From: CALOCN01 sp942491735
Lineage (GTDB): Bacteria; Eisenbacteria; RBG-16-71-46; JABDJR01
NCBI GenBank assembly: GCA_942491735.1
Contig: CALOCN010000001.1
Coordinates: forward strand, 806,001-870,000
Direction: 5' to 3'
Length of the DNA stretch: 64,000 bases
Shown piece after piece: positions 43,162 to 51,064 of this stretch (position 1 is its first letter; each line of letters begins with the position of its first letter). Below the pieces are notes generated by a model. It made no database searches. It saw only the letters and a program-made list of their open reading frames with translations, and was not told where the DNA came from. The translations under genes and the position numbers were made by a program.

Positions 43162-43860
43162 CTGCGCTCGACGCTCATTGATGCAGCCCTTTCCCAGGAA
43201 GTCCTTGGCATCACGGCCCTGGTCGGGGACCTGCTATGGGTGGTGGCGTACTACCTGGTCATCCGCGTCGGCTTTCGGGAGAAGTCCTACGGGATCCCCC
43301 TCGTAGCCATCCTGCTCAACCTTTCCTGGGAGCTGATCTACACATTCATCTTCCCACCCGAGATGCTGATCAAGCGGGTGTTGTTCGGTGCGTGGTTCGG
43401 GATCGACATGCTGGTGTTCTACCAGCTGCTGCGCTACGGGAAACGTGTCCAGGTCATTCCGGATATTCAACGGCACTTCTATGCCATTGTCTTCCTGACC
43501 TTCCTCTGGACCTTTGTCGGTCACTTGACGTTCCGGGTCACCTTCTCCGACCTGGGTGGCGTGCGGGTCGCGTTCATGCAGAACATGGTCATGAGCGTCC
43601 TCTTCGTGTTCATGCTCTTCTCCCGCCGCGACCTGAGGGGACTTTCCTACGGCGCGGCCTGGTTCAAGATGATCGGGACCCTGATCATCTCCGTGTCGGA
43701 CTTCCTCATGGTTCGTGGCTCCCAGGCCGAGTACGGATTCATGACCTTCCTCTATGTTTCCATTGTCATCTTCGATGCGTTCTACCTGGGGTTGTTCACG
43801 CGTGAACGGGCCCGTCTCAAGGCAGGGGAGCCGGACCGGATCCATCCCGCCCCTGCCTAG
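43162..43860 (+). CDS. integral-membrane terpene cyclase, Pyr4/PaxB-like, CTG start
   Basis: 232 residues, about seven transmembrane helices. The strong site AGGAGG (43151-43156) stands five nt before a CTG at 43162, and the family's N-terminal helix ('VGDLLWVVAYYLVIR') begins right after; the first GTG (43240) would cut that helix. Family features: 'REKSYGIPLVAILLNLSWEL' (Trp56-Glu57, the essential Glu of Pyr4-type cyclases), 'QNMVMSVLFVFMLFSRRDLR' and 'MIGTLIISV', and a late Asp205 in 'IVIFDAFYLGLF'. These enzymes protonate an epoxide or alkene to start cyclisation of meroterpenoids and indole-diterpenes. No epoxidase gene is visible nearby. It overlaps the convergent kinase gene by four nt. 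Confidence 0.72.
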   Translation: MRSTLIDAALSQEVLGITALVGDLLWVVAYYLVIRVGFREKSYGIPLVAILLNLSWELIYTFIFPPEMLIKRVLFGAWFGIDMLVFYQLLRYGKRVQVIPDIQRHFYAIVFLTFLWTFVGHLTFRVTFSDLGGVRVAFMQNMVMSVLFVFMLFSRRDLRGLSYGAAWFKMIGTLIISVSDFLMVRGSQAEYGFMTFLYVSIVIFDAFYLGLFTRERARLKAGEPDRIHPAPA

Positions 43861-45104
43861 GACCAGGCAACGAGGGTGGCCAGATCCAGGTCGCGTTCCG
43901 CCGGATCAAACCGGAGGGCACGATCCAGGAACGCGTGCATTTCCGCGCTGATCCCCGTTCCAATGTCCTCGCGCCGAGGCAGCTCGAAGACCGCCTTCTC
44001 CCGGATGACCGTCATGAGATCGGTTCCGGAAAACAGAGGGCGGCCGGCCAGGGCCTCGTAGGCGGTACAGGCCAGGGAGTAGAGATCGGCCCGGGGCCCC
44101 ACCTCGCTTCCGGAGAGCTGTTCCGGCGGCATGTAGATGGGGCTACCCAGGAGGGTCCCGGGGAGGGTGTGGGTCACTCCCTGGTCGGGCTCCGGGCGAG
44201 CGACCCCGAAGTCCATGAGCCGCGGCCGATCGTTCTCGTTCACCATGATGTTGCTGGGCTTGAGATCGCGATGCACGATGCCTTGTTCATGGACGTAGCG
44301 GAGGGCCTCGGCCAGTCGCCCCATCAGGGTGCGGACCCGTTTCTCGCCCAGGGCGCCTTCTTCCCGGATGAGTGCGTCCAGGGTACGGCCGGCGCAGAAC
44401 TCCAGGACCAGGAAGTAGGTATTGAAGGCCCGGAAGCGGCCGTGGAGTCGCGCGACCCCGGGGTGATCCAGTCCTTGCACGATGTCGGCTTCGCGCCGAA
44501 ACCGCGCGGTGGCGCCCAGGTGATAGAGAAGCCGGTGGCTGAGCATCTTGAGCGCGACCCGTTTCCCGGACTCCACATGTTCGGCTTCGTAGACGATGGC
44601 CATCCCGCCCCGGCCCAGAACCCGGGTGATGCGATACCCCTCGAGCACCTTCCCGCCCAGACCATCCCGCGCCCCCGTGCCCAGGCGCTCGGCGACCAGG
44701 TTCGTGCAGACCGCGGCCAGGTCGGGATAGCGACGCGCCACCCGGTGAAAGGCATCGGATGGGAGCTGGAACGCTCTCCCGGAGGATTCCGCAATGATGG
44801 TCGCGGTGCGTGGTTCCTCGGTGACAAGAGCCATTTCCCCGATGACATCACCGGCACCGAAGCGTCCTACGATGGTCGAATCCTGGGCGGGATCGGCCAC
44901 CTCGGCACGGGCCGCTCCCTCGAGGAGTACGAGCAGGAACTCCGGGGGATCTCCCTGGCGAATGAGGAGTTCGCCCTCATCGAAGTGGAGCTCGGTGGCA
45001 TTCTCGAGCACCGCGTCCAGCGAGTCCCAGGGTTGCCCGTGGAACAGCACCGACGCGGCGATCTCATCGCGTAGCGCGGAGGAAGGGGGAACGGAACGCA
45101 CCAT
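43857..45104 (-). CDS. cyclic-nucleotide-binding Ser/Thr protein kinase (PKG-like order)
   Basis: 415 residues from the ATG at 45104; an ATG at 45131 lies upstream of the -10. An N-terminal cNMP-binding domain (about 12-135) carries a full phosphate-binding cassette, 'GEMALVTEEPRTATI', with the key Glu90 and Arg99. The residue after Arg is Thr, as in cGMP-dependent kinases, where cAMP kinases have Ala. A PknB-type kinase domain follows with all catalytic elements: 'LGRGGMAIVYEAE', 'VALK' (Lys186), 'FRREADI' (Glu205), 'IVHRDLKPSNIM' (278-280 HRD), 'MDFGVAR' and 'MPPEQL'. It is soluble, with no transmembrane segment. It sits tail-to-tail with the cluster containing the cyclase-domain protein, a plausible ligand source. 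Confidence 0.88.
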   Translation of the reverse strand: MVRSVPPSSALRDEIAASVLFHGQPWDSLDAVLENATELHFDEGELLIRQGDPPEFLLVLLEGAARAEVADPAQDSTIVGRFGAGDVIGEMALVTEEPRTATIIAESSGRAFQLPSDAFHRVARRYPDLAAVCTNLVAERLGTGARDGLGGKVLEGYRITRVLGRGGMAIVYEAEHVESGKRVALKMLSHRLLYHLGATARFRREADIVQGLDHPGVARLHGRFRAFNTYFLVLEFCAGRTLDALIREEGALGEKRVRTLMGRLAEALRYVHEQGIVHRDLKPSNIMVNENDRPRLMDFGVARPEPDQGVTHTLPGTLLGSPIYMPPEQLSGSEVGPRADLYSLACTAYEALAGRPLFSGTDLMTVIREKAVFELPRREDIGTGISAEMHAFLDRALRFDPAERDLDLATLVAWS

Positions 45105-45111
45105 GGATGGC

Positions 45112-45117
45112 AGTATA
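45112..45117 (-). promoter_or_regulatory. -10 element of the kinase gene (leaderless)
   Basis: On the minus strand TATACT ends seven nt before the ATG at 45104, with TTGAAT 15 nt upstream as a poor -35. The position argues for the ATG at 45104 and a leaderless transcript. Confidence 0.45.
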
Positions 45118-45193
45118 GCGAATGTGCCCATGATTCAAGCGCCTGGGTCGAATCGAGGCGGGGGAAGCGCGCAGGGTGGCCGGCCAGGGTTCC

Positions 45194-48100
45194 CTAGAGA
45201 ATCAGCTTCATCAGCCCCGCCATGGTCCGCTGCATGCCGCTGCCGGGAGGGAGTAGTGCGTTGAGGTCGTCCACGGTCTCCACCCACTGGCAAAGCCCCG
45301 TCAGCAGCATGAAGTCCAGCATGCCGACAAGGCTTCTCCAGCCTGCCATGGTGATCATGGCCTCCCCGTCCATCAGCATGCTGTGATAGTCCATGTTCAC
45401 GCTGCCCACGGTCAGATAGAGCACCATCCGTTCCCGCTCTTGCGCAGGCGTGTCCGCGAGGAGGTTGGTGACCATTCGTGCAGTCTGTTGCCTGAGGGCG
45501 TCGGGAAGTCGCGTGACGTCGGGGTGGGAGTCGCCGCTCGTCGATCCGAGTTCCGCCAGATAGGTGATGTACTCCTTCAGGATTCCCGCCCATTCGGGCC
45601 GGGCGGCGATCCGATCCCAGGCATTCACGGAGGCGAACATGTTCGCCTTGAGGTGCATCTTGGGGCTGATCAGCGTGTCCTCCTCGTGGAGATACCGGAC
45701 CGCGTAGCCCAGGGAGTCGAGTTGCGCGCCCGCGTTCTCCGCGACGGCAAGGAACTCCGGGCGATCGGGATAGATCTTCTTCTGCCACGGTACCGATGTG
45801 GCAACCGCCTGGGCGAACCTGCCGGCCAGATCGCCCACCCCCACCTTGGGGGCGTAGAGACCCACCTTGAGGAGTCCTCCTTCCCGGGCGATGTAGGAGT
45901 CCAGCGCATTGGCGACGACAAGAAGCCTGGCAAGCATCCCGTTGGCGCGTACCAGCTGCGGGGTCCCCGCGCTCGGAGCGGAACCCGCCGTGGGGGCGAT
46001 CACGAGGACGCGGCATCCGCGTAGCGCGCTGCCCGAGAGCAGGGAGGCATAGATGTAGCTTTGCCACAGGGAGTCCGGCACCTTGAGAACGGAACCGGGG
46101 GGCATGAGGCTGTAGAGGACCGCCTTGACCGGGTTGATGGGTTTGGGACGGAACCCGGTCTGGTTGTGGAGCTGCAGGACCGCGGCTTCATCGTCGAACG
46201 CCTCCGCGCCCCCGGCGAGGAACTCCCGGACCTGGCTCGTGTAGTCGTAGCCGAAAGGGCGCGCCCGGAGCGGGGCGGGGATCTCCGACTCCGTGAAGCC
46301 CTGGTTCAGGAGGAGTTCGCGGGCGGCGGTTTTTGTTTCCAGGGCTTCCGGTCCCTCGATCATGACCGCGCGATCCTCCCAGTTCGCCCCCACGTAGTGC
46401 TCGCCGATCCCCATGCCGGTGAACATGGCCCGGCCGAGATACGGGTCCTCCTCGGTCACGTCGTAGAAGGCGATCTTCCGGTGATCCCGCATCATGTTGT
46501 CGGGGATGGGGATGATGCCGACGCTGTGAAAACTGTAGAACGACGGGTCGGCCGGATTCGTGATGTTTACATGGACCTTGACCAGGTTCTTCAGCCACTT
46601 GTCGCCGAACTGGGAGCGGGCGACATGCAGGGCGGTTGAGCTGTCGACGGCGGCACGGAGATCCCTCTGCAGTGATCGGAGGTGGTCTTCCCACTCCCGG
46701 TAGTCCCCGGGAAGGTTCGCCATCTCGTCCATGGGCTCCTGCAGGACGCGCAGCCACATTCGCGACTTGTTGAGCTCGAAGTAGTGTTGATCGAGGAAGA
46801 TCATGTACATGGGCATCGACCCGGTCCTGTCGTAGGCCCGTGCGTGCTCGATCAGCGCTTCCAGGTAGTTCACCGTGTGTTGATAGGCGATCGCGTCGGG
46901 GTTCCCGTTTCCGTTGAGACCACGAATGTCGTGGATCCACAGGACGTGGTACTCCTTCGCCTTGCGAACCGACCGCGCGATCTCGAACTGGAACTCCTCG
47001 TTCATGACGTACCAGACGCGGTTGCCCGGGGAGAATCGTTCCTGGGCCGCGCCTTCGATGATGGCGTTGATCTCCTCCTGGGTGTCGTGATCCTCCGGCT
47101 TGAGTGCGTACTGGAGCGGCAGCCAGACAAAACGGGTGTCGCCCCACTGTTTCCGCAGGGTCATGCGGTTCTCGTCCACGATGTCGCACAGCGTGTGGAA
47201 CACGAGGAATGCCTGTCGGGCCTGGAACGGCGACACGTCGTTCTCGGAGGTCAACCACGCGCCGAACGCGGTTTTGGCCACGGCGAACGGGGCGCTCAAG
47301 CCGTCGTTCGTCTTCCGTTCACCCAGCAGGCTGTTGTAGCGGAGCAGCACTTCGTTGAGCAGGATCCCGCGGGCCGCGGCGCTTGCCTTGCGCCCGGTTG
47401 CACTGCTGTGACCCGTGGCGAAGGGCGTGCCGTCGACAGCAATGGAGAAAGCCCGGTCCAGCTCCGCGTGATAGACCCTGATCTCCTCGTTGAGGGTGTG
47501 GCCCTCCGGAAACAGGGCGTCGGTGGAGTCCATGTGGGTCACGAGCGTCGCCATGTAGGGAGCCAAGGCCCGGTGCGGATCCGCGTCGGACTTGTCCACC
47601 AACGGCTGGCTCAGGCGGGTGATCCAATGCGCACGTTCCCGCACGCCCGTGAGCGGGTCATCCAGTCGGGGATCCAGATCGACCTCGGCAACGCGGTATG
47701 GTTTGCGACTCTCAAGCCGGACTGCATCGTGGGGCGGCCGTGTCTTGCCCAGGTTCCGTGCCGGGAGCGGGAAGCTCAGCCCCACGCTCAGGGTGTTGTG
47801 ATAGCCGGGCAGGTAGCGGATATCCAGGGTGGATCCGTTGCCCAGGATTCCTCCCCGTCGCATGGGGAGGCTCAGTTGCAGCATGAACGAGGCGGCGGTG
47901 TCCTTGATGTTGTAGTCGACTCCGAGCCCGAAGTAGAGCGAGGGGACCTTGAAGTAGGCTCGCCCACCGCCGTCGAGGTCGGCACCGCCGTCGCTGGGAT
48001 TGGAACTCCTCGCCCCCACGTATCCCTCGAGACCCAGGGCGGCGATTCCGACCACCGGGCTTCCCAGGCTCTTCCAGACCCCGAGGTTCACGAGGCCGGC

Positions 48101-48319
48101 GAAGGAATCCAGCTGTCCCGGGCGATACCATTGGCCCTCCACGCCCGCGTAGGTGTTGTACACGGCGGGCATTCCCAGGGATCGGGTGATCCCGCCTCTC
48201 TGGGGGGTGGCGGTGTCCCTGGCCTCGGCCGGCGGGACCGGATTCGTGGCGAAGGCCAGGCCGAGGAGCGCGGCGAGGAACCCGGCGGGGCGGCCCCCGC
48301 TACGGAACGGAATCGTCAT
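45194..48319 (-). CDS. large exported PLD-superfamily protein with N-terminal β-domain
   Basis: A 1041-residue protein. A signal peptide (about 1-34, ends AEARD) is followed by a β-strand-rich region of ~140 residues (about 48-187, 'VEGQWYRPGQLDSFAGLVNL', 'LYFGLGVDYNIKD', 'TLSVGLSFPLP') resembling a small outer-membrane barrel or half-barrel. The remainder is a two-lobed phospholipase-D-like enzyme. The first HKD motif is intact, 'DHRKIAFYD' (H613, K615, D620), followed by 'FTGMGIGEHYVGANWEDRAV'. The second is 'KMHLKANMF' (H889, K891) with Ala at the Asp position, followed by 'VGSVNMDYHSMLMDGEAM'. A phosphodiester or phosphatidyl-transfer activity at the envelope is likely. GGAGG lies six nt before the ATG. 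It is divergent from the DUF481 barrel. Confidence 0.72.
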   Translation of the reverse strand: MTIPFRSGGRPAGFLAALLGLAFATNPVPPAEARDTATPQRGGITRSLGMPAVYNTYAGVEGQWYRPGQLDSFAGLVNLGVWKSLGSPVVGIAALGLEGYVGARSSNPSDGGADLDGGGRAYFKVPSLYFGLGVDYNIKDTAASFMLQLSLPMRRGGILGNGSTLDIRYLPGYHNTLSVGLSFPLPARNLGKTRPPHDAVRLESRKPYRVAEVDLDPRLDDPLTGVRERAHWITRLSQPLVDKSDADPHRALAPYMATLVTHMDSTDALFPEGHTLNEEIRVYHAELDRAFSIAVDGTPFATGHSSATGRKASAAARGILLNEVLLRYNSLLGERKTNDGLSAPFAVAKTAFGAWLTSENDVSPFQARQAFLVFHTLCDIVDENRMTLRKQWGDTRFVWLPLQYALKPEDHDTQEEINAIIEGAAQERFSPGNRVWYVMNEEFQFEIARSVRKAKEYHVLWIHDIRGLNGNGNPDAIAYQHTVNYLEALIEHARAYDRTGSMPMYMIFLDQHYFELNKSRMWLRVLQEPMDEMANLPGDYREWEDHLRSLQRDLRAAVDSSTALHVARSQFGDKWLKNLVKVHVNITNPADPSFYSFHSVGIIPIPDNMMRDHRKIAFYDVTEEDPYLGRAMFTGMGIGEHYVGANWEDRAVMIEGPEALETKTAARELLLNQGFTESEIPAPLRARPFGYDYTSQVREFLAGGAEAFDDEAAVLQLHNQTGFRPKPINPVKAVLYSLMPPGSVLKVPDSLWQSYIYASLLSGSALRGCRVLVIAPTAGSAPSAGTPQLVRANGMLARLLVVANALDSYIAREGGLLKVGLYAPKVGVGDLAGRFAQAVATSVPWQKKIYPDRPEFLAVAENAGAQLDSLGYAVRYLHEEDTLISPKMHLKANMFASVNAWDRIAARPEWAGILKEYITYLAELGSTSGDSHPDVTRLPDALRQQTARMVTNLLADTPAQERERMVLYLTVGSVNMDYHSMLMDGEAMITMAGWRSLVGMLDFMLLTGLCQWVETVDDLNALLPPGSGMQRTMAGLMKLIL

Positions 48320-48341
48320 GATCGGCCTCCGGACAAATCCG

Positions 48342-48350
48342 TGCTAACGT
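48342..48350 (+). promoter_or_regulatory. extended -10 promoter candidate for the DUF481-like gene
   Basis: TGCTAACGT (TG-n-TAACGT) lies in the 108-nt gap between the divergent PLD-like and DUF481-like genes, 77 nt before the GTG start of the latter. Confidence 0.35.
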
Positions 48351-48427
48351 CATACCCCGTTTCACGATGGGGGATGGATCCGTCTGGATGGAGGATCCTT
48401 CGGGTGTTCTACGGACGGGGAATTCCT

Positions 48428-49543
48428 GTGAAAAACCGTGCCTTTGGCGTGCACATGCGTGCCTCGGACAAGGATACATTGTTGCGGGGGGTGGCGACCG
48501 TCATTGCCACGGTGGTTCTTGTGGCGATCAGTGCGCCGGCGCAGGGACAGAAGACCGATGTGATCAGCCTGCGCAACGGAGACGATGTCACGGGCGAGAT
48601 CAAGGAGCTGGAGTACGGCCTGCTGCGGTTCAAGACAGATGCCATGAAGACGGTCTATGTCCAGTGGCCGAAAGTGGTGCGAGTCTCAACCGACAAGGTT
48701 TTCCAGGTCGTGCTCGAGAACGGAACGATCTACGTCGGCTCCCTCGCGCCCGGGAACGGGGACTCGGTGAGCGTGAATTCGGATAGCCTTTCCGTGGCCA
48801 TGGCCACCCAGGAGGTGGTTCGACTCACACGGATCAAGCAGGGCTTCTGGGATGCCCTGGATGGGAACGTGGATCTGGGGTTCGACTTCACCCAGCAGAA
48901 CAACAAGACCGATCTGACCGTCGACGCGGGAGTCGGGTATGTGGCCGGGGCGGGGACGAACAGGGGAGTGAGTTGGCGATCCAGGGGGGCGATCTATACC
49001 GACATCAATGTCAACTCAACGCTCAGCCGTCAGGAAGGCGCCGAGGACATCACGAAGTTCAGCGGAAGCCTCTCCCATGTGCGGCAGTACGGCGGCGGCT
49101 GGTTCTTTCTCGGTCTTCTCGCCGGCTCCAGGAACACCCAGCTTAGCCTGGACTCCCGTCTGAGTGTCGGGGGCGGTGTGGGGCGGGTACTTGTCGAGTC
49201 CAACCGGACAGACCTCGCGTTGTGGCTGGCCCCCGCGTACTCGCGTGAACAGTATGCGGGTCAGCCTACAACCACATCGATTCCGCTCATCCTCTCCGCG
49301 GACTTCCTGTTGTTCATCTGGGATCCACTCGATGTCGAGATCTCCGCCTCGTTGGGCGTCTTGCCCGTCCTGAACGAGTCCGGGCGGTGGCGGGTCACCT
49401 TCGTCCTGTCGGCCAGCAAGGAGATCGTCAAGAACGTCGATTTCAGCCTGGGCGTCGACGAGTACTACGATAGTCGGCCTCCCCTTGACGGGACGAACCA
49501 GAACGACTTCAGCCTGACCAGTTCGTTCGGGTGGTCGTTCTGA
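48428..49543 (+). CDS. DUF481-like outer-membrane β-barrel
   Basis: 371 residues from a GTG at 48428 (GGGGA six nt upstream; an ATG at 48455 is the alternative). A long n-region and signal helix end 'APAQGQ'. An SH3/Sm-like N-domain follows at about 45-135 ('VISLRNGDDVTGEIKELEYG', 'VQWPKVVRV', 'VVLENGTIYVGSL'), then a DUF481-type barrel ('FWDALDGNVDLGFDFTQQNN', 'WRSRGAIYTDINV') ending in 'FSLTSSFGWSF' with a C-terminal Phe for BAM recognition. The family includes salt-induced outer-membrane proteins; the function is unknown. Confidence 0.75.
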   Translation: MKNRAFGVHMRASDKDTLLRGVATVIATVVLVAISAPAQGQKTDVISLRNGDDVTGEIKELEYGLLRFKTDAMKTVYVQWPKVVRVSTDKVFQVVLENGTIYVGSLAPGNGDSVSVNSDSLSVAMATQEVVRLTRIKQGFWDALDGNVDLGFDFTQQNNKTDLTVDAGVGYVAGAGTNRGVSWRSRGAIYTDINVNSTLSRQEGAEDITKFSGSLSHVRQYGGGWFFLGLLAGSRNTQLSLDSRLSVGGGVGRVLVESNRTDLALWLAPAYSREQYAGQPTTTSIPLILSADFLLFIWDPLDVEISASLGVLPVLNESGRWRVTFVLSASKEIVKNVDFSLGVDEYYDSRPPLDGTNQNDFSLTSSFGWSF

Positions 49544-49610
49544 TTTGGGCGTGGGGGCGCGTGTGGTGTCAATCAAGGCTGCGGTTGGATCTCTAGTGCA
49601 ACGTTAGTGA

Positions 49611-49685
49611 GCCGAGGTTCGCACTGACATTCGATTTGTTGGAACCCACGCAGACTACGACAACATCGACGCGGAGGCGATCTAA
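49611..49685 (+). pseudogene. C-terminal remnant of a HigB-type toxin gene
   Basis: Between a TGA at 49608-49610 and a TAA at 49683-49685 the frame reads AEVRTD and then IRFVGTHADYDNIDAEAI. The latter is the characteristic end of HigB mRNA interferases (RFVGTH..YD.IDAE.I). The stop overlaps the HigA start (TAATG), exactly as in intact higBA operons. Upstream, the frame is closed and no HigB body is present, so the toxin has been deleted down to its last ~18 codons. Confidence 0.7.
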
Positions 49686-50911
49686 TGACAATGAAGCTGA
49701 TCAAGAGTGAAGACGACTACACACGCGCTCTCGCTCGCCTCGATGAACTAATGGATGTTGAGGCGGGGTCACTCGAAGGTGACGAGCTTGAACTACTAGT
49801 GACCTTGATTGAACTCTATGAGGAGAAAGTTCATCCAATCGAGCTGCCGGATCCGTTGGAGGCAATTCGCTTCCGCATGGATCAGTCTGGTCTTAGGCAG
49901 CAGGATCTTGTGCCTTTTCTTGGGAGCAGGAGCCGTGTTTCCGAAGTCCTGAATGGAAAACGGCCTCTTACACTCAAGATGATCCGAGCGCTTCACAATG
50001 GGCTAAACATTCCTGCGGAAGTTCTGCTTAGGGAGCCGAACGCTTCCCTTCCCCCAGTTGAAGACATTCAATGGGAACGCTTTCCGGTGATCGAGATGGC
50101 GAAACGAGGGTGGTTCAGTGGATTCAAAGAGCGTTCATCTAGGGCGGCGGAGTACGCTGAGGAGTTGATGTTGACCTTCCTGGGAAAAGACGGGTTTGGT
50201 CGTGTTGGCCCCGATTTCCTTAAGCAACATGTTCGCTCGGGCTCCAGCATGGATGAGTATGCACTCGCCGCATGGCGGACCCGTGTTCTTCAGCTTGCTT
50301 CTGAACAGTCGGTAGATGATTACGATGTCAAGAAGATCCAAGAGGACATTCGGCCACTGGTTCAGCTGAGCTACCTTGAGGATGGCCCGAGGTTGGCCCA
50401 GGAGTACTTGGCCAAGTGTGGTATCGCATTGGTTGTGCTTAGTCATCTGCCCCGGACGCACCTTGATGGAGCTGCTCTCTTATCGCCCGACGGTTATCCG
50501 GTCGTTGCCCTGACACTGCGTCATGATCGGCTCGACAACTTCTGGTTTACGTTAATGCACGAGCTGGGTCATGTTGCCATTCATCTTGATCCTGCGGCTG
50601 CCAGCAGCATGTTTGTCGATGATCTCACTCCCGCGACGAACGAGTTGGACCAGGTGGAGAAAGAGGCCGATGCTTTCGCGACGAAGAGTTTGATTCCTGA
50701 CGCAGAATGGAGGGCCTTTGTTGATTGCCAAGATTTCTCTGCTTCGGGTGCACACCGTCTCGCGGATTCCTTGCGCATTAGCCCGTCGATTGTCGCGGGG
50801 CGCATTCGGCGAGAAATGAGTAACTACCGTCTTCTTTCACGGGTAGTCGGTTATGGCGTGGTGCGAAAGCATTTCGAGAACCAAGAGGGCTCAGTGGCAT
50901 ACGCGAGTTGA
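49685..50911 (+). CDS. higA: HigA-type antitoxin fused to ImmA/IrrE metallopeptidase
   Basis: 408 residues. The N-terminal ~120 are a HigA antitoxin: 'IKSEDDYTRALARLDELMDV', 'LVTLIELYEEKVHPIELPDP', then an XRE-type helix-turn-helix 'LRQQDLVPFLGSRSRVSEVL' and 'KRPLTLKMIRALHNGL'. The C-terminal half is an ImmA/IrrE-like zinc peptidase with 'FWFTLMHELGHVAIHL' (HExxH) and a downstream 'EKEADAFA' Glu. Base composition is visibly more A/T-rich than its neighbours, suggesting transfer. The cognate toxin gene upstream survives only as a C-terminal remnant, so this is now an orphan regulator or protease. ORF is complete and intact. Confidence 0.82.
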   Translation: MTMKLIKSEDDYTRALARLDELMDVEAGSLEGDELELLVTLIELYEEKVHPIELPDPLEAIRFRMDQSGLRQQDLVPFLGSRSRVSEVLNGKRPLTLKMIRALHNGLNIPAEVLLREPNASLPPVEDIQWERFPVIEMAKRGWFSGFKERSSRAAEYAEELMLTFLGKDGFGRVGPDFLKQHVRSGSSMDEYALAAWRTRVLQLASEQSVDDYDVKKIQEDIRPLVQLSYLEDGPRLAQEYLAKCGIALVVLSHLPRTHLDGAALLSPDGYPVVALTLRHDRLDNFWFTLMHELGHVAIHLDPAAASSMFVDDLTPATNELDQVEKEADAFATKSLIPDAEWRAFVDCQDFSASGAHRLADSLRISPSIVAGRIRREMSNYRLLSRVVGYGVVRKHFENQEGSVAYAS

Positions 50912-50995
50912 GTTGCAGCCTCTCGGGCCTCGATCAGATCAGCAACGTCTGGCAGCAAGACCAGGATTTACCACCCGGACCGGGGCGAACAGCCA

Positions 50996-51064
50996 ACCCG
51001 CCAACAAGAGCGAAAGTCCCTACCTCACAAGGAGATAGGGACTCTCAAGGTTGGTAGCGGGGAC
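50996..51064. repeat. attachment-like 69-bp direct repeat, distal copy (tRNA-fMet 3' end + terminator)
   Basis: Matches 55581-55649 with five differences by eye. It contains a copy of the last 13 nt of the initiator tRNA (TGGTAGCGGGGAC on this strand, 51052-51064) and the hairpin that terminates that tRNA gene, but no other tRNA sequence. This is the pattern left when an element integrates into the 3' end of a tRNA gene and duplicates the target. Confidence 0.7.

Noticed and set aside
43240..43860. GTG start for the membrane terpene cyclase
   Set aside because: There is no ribosome site before it, and it would remove the family's first transmembrane helix, which is encoded directly after AGGAGG-N5-CTG at 43162.
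50996..51064. A second tRNA gene at the distal repeat
   Set aside because: Only the last 13 nt of the tRNA and its terminator are present; there is no acceptor 5' strand, D-arm or anticodon arm.
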